Part shown: positions 14,101-14,616 of the stretch, piece by piece
Layout of the letters: the number at the start of each line of letters is the position of its first letter
How positions within the stretch are numbered: position 1 is the first letter of the stretch
Assembly: GCA_016194725.1 (NCBI GenBank)
Contig: JACQAW010000006.1
Coordinates: forward strand, 1 to 14,616
From: Deltaproteobacteria bacterium
GTDB taxonomy: Bacteria > Bdellovibrionota > UBA1018 > UBA923
Direction: 5' to 3'
DNA: 14,616 nt
Position numbers and translations under genes: made by a program
Notes under the pieces: generated by a model
Database searches by the model: none
The model's input: the letters and a program-made list of their open reading frames with translations, nothing else
What the model was told of the DNA's origin: nothing

Positions 14101-14159
14101 CTGGCCCAATTTGGGATTTGGCATTGGGCTGCGAAATGCCAAATCTCAAGTTGGGCCAG
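14101..14159. repeat. Hairpin B, 25-base stem with TTTGGGA/TTTGGCA heptamers
   Basis: 14101-14125 pairs with 14135-14159 at 23 of 25 positions around a 9-base loop. It has the same CTGGCC/GGCCAG ends and the same stem length as hairpin A 30 bases away, but different heptamers (TTTGGGA, TTTGGCA, TTGGGCT). No T-run follows on either strand, so it does not look like a simple intrinsic terminator. Confidence 0.88.
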
Positions 14160-14232
14160 TGCTCGGGAGCCGGTACGGGTATAGCTGCAGGTACCGGCGC
14201 CGGAACCGGTACAGTTCACCGTTTACGGGTCA

Positions 14233-14246
14233 CAGGCCACAGGCCA
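14233..14246 (+). repeat. Two tandem heptamers (CAGGCCA)
   Basis: CAGGCCA occurs twice in direct tandem at the right boundary of the palindrome, immediately before the pntB stop region. It is another 7-base unit with a different sequence. Confidence 0.75.
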
Positions 14247-14259
14247 GCGGCGCGGTCGC

Positions 14260-14616
14260 TTAGAGCGCTTTTACTTCGCTGACCAGTTCCTGCAGCGTTT
14301 TTTTGGCGTCGCCAAAAAGCATCCGCGTTTTGGGGTCGAAGAAGAGGTTGTTCTCGATGCCCGCAAAGCCAACGCCTTTTCCGCGTTTCATGACGATGAT
14401 ATTCTTTGATTTATCGGCATCCAAAATCGGCATTCCGTAAATTGGGCTCGAGGTATCGGTGCGGGCGGCCGGATTCACGACGTCGTTGGCGCCTATGACC
14501 AGGGCAACATCGGACTGCGCGAACTCGGCGTTGATCTCTTCCATGTCGATGAGCTTGGGGTAGGGCACGTTGGCCTCGGCCAGCAGCACGTTCATGTGGC
14601 CCGGCATGCGGCCGGC
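14260..14616 (-). CDS. pntB: NAD(P) transhydrogenase subunit beta, C-terminal part (cut by window edge)
   Basis: The last 118 residues of PntB, the membrane subunit that couples proton flow to hydride transfer from NADH to NADP+. The visible part is the NADP-binding domain III: AGRMPGHMNVLLAEA at the window edge, then VALVIGANDVVNPAA, SPIYGMPILD, KRGKGVGFAGIENNLFF and MLFGDAKKTLQELV, in the same order as in E. coli PntB. The reading frame is intact to the TAA at 14260-14262. The 5' part, and presumably the alpha subunit gene or genes, lie beyond 14616. The lpdA operon follows on the same strand after a 455-base repeat region. Both genes handle NAD(P)H, but the repeat element and separate promoter suggest separate transcription. 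Confidence 0.95.
   Translation of the reverse strand, partial: AGRMPGHMNVLLAEANVPYPKLIDMEEINAEFAQSDVALVIGANDVVNPAARTDTSSPIYGMPILDADKSKNIIVMKRGKGVGFAGIENNLFFDPKTRMLFGDAKKTLQELVSEVKAL

Larger units (their letters stand above)
13850..14233. repeat. Nested palindromic element built from heptamer units, filling the pntB-lpdA gap
   Basis: The 455-base stretch 13805-14259 has no credible gene. Its outer arms are inverted repeats: 13850-13869 pairs perfectly with 14214-14233, and 13876-13903 pairs with 14194-14221 with one mismatch in 28. The left arm is simply 14 bases (two heptamers) longer. Further in, CCCGTACC (13923-13930) matches GGTACGGG (14172-14179). The interior holds two separate 25-base-stem hairpins. 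Almost every part can be read as degenerate 7-base tandem units. No target-site duplication was found, and the outside ends show no transposase gene. The right end stops 26 bases from the pntB stop codon. Confidence 0.85.

Noticed and set aside
14101..14159. Intrinsic terminator of pntB
   Set aside because: The stem is strong, but no T-run follows on the minus strand, and the hairpin has a twin nearby, so a repeat origin is a better reading. A factor-dependent role is not excluded.
13850..14246. CRISPR array or attachment site
   Set aside because: The repeats are inverted and heptameric rather than regularly spaced direct repeats; no cas, integrase or tRNA gene is present.

Overview
The window is a moderately GC-rich stretch of a Gram-negative bacterial chromosome. 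The evidence is a TolC/HlyD efflux pair, cleavable signal peptides, a Tat signal, a probable periplasmic Sel1-type domain and a proton-translocating transhydrogenase. No rRNA, tRNA, integrase, transposase or CRISPR array is visible. The mix (HPt-like protein, dead cyclase domain with Hcp-like repeats, solitary E2 domain) would suit a deltaproteobacterium-like or Bdellovibrionota-like lineage, but that is a weak inference and no marker gene settles it.

Left part (1-5041). The start of an HlyD-type adaptor gene lies at the window edge and overlaps the end of a tolC-like gene, both on the minus strand. Divergent from tolC, only 14 bases away, is a small HNH nuclease gene. A Tat-exported, shortened PhoX/DUF839-like gene follows on the plus strand. 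It ends tail-to-tail, sharing a CTAG, with a small HPt-like gene whose phospho-acceptor His position reads Glu. Next is a plus-strand gene joining a class III cyclase-like domain without its metal Asp residues, one membrane span, a Pro/Ala linker and disulfide-type Sel1 repeats.

Middle (5048-10132, all minus). In transcription order: an ABC ATPase, its ABC-2 permease with a long soluble C-terminus, a spermidine-synthase-like SAM enzyme (ATGA-coupled to the permease) and a secreted copper amine oxidase. The ATPase and permease frames overlap by 163 nt or more, and the permease seems to lack its first membrane span. This looks like a deletion or frameshift fusion.

Right part (10241-14616, all minus). 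The end of pntB is followed by a 455-base gene-free region holding a nested palindromic element built from heptamer units. Then comes a compact operon: dihydrolipoamide dehydrogenase, a stand-alone E2 acyltransferase catalytic domain (1-base gap) and a secreted metzincin-like protease (ATGA overlap).

The strongest candidates for something undescribed are the heptamer-built palindrome at 13850-14233, the protein at 3449-5041, the lipoyl-less E2/Lpd/metzincin operon and the ABC fusion. Three genes also have promoter-like hexamers so close to the start codon that leaderless transcripts are plausible.
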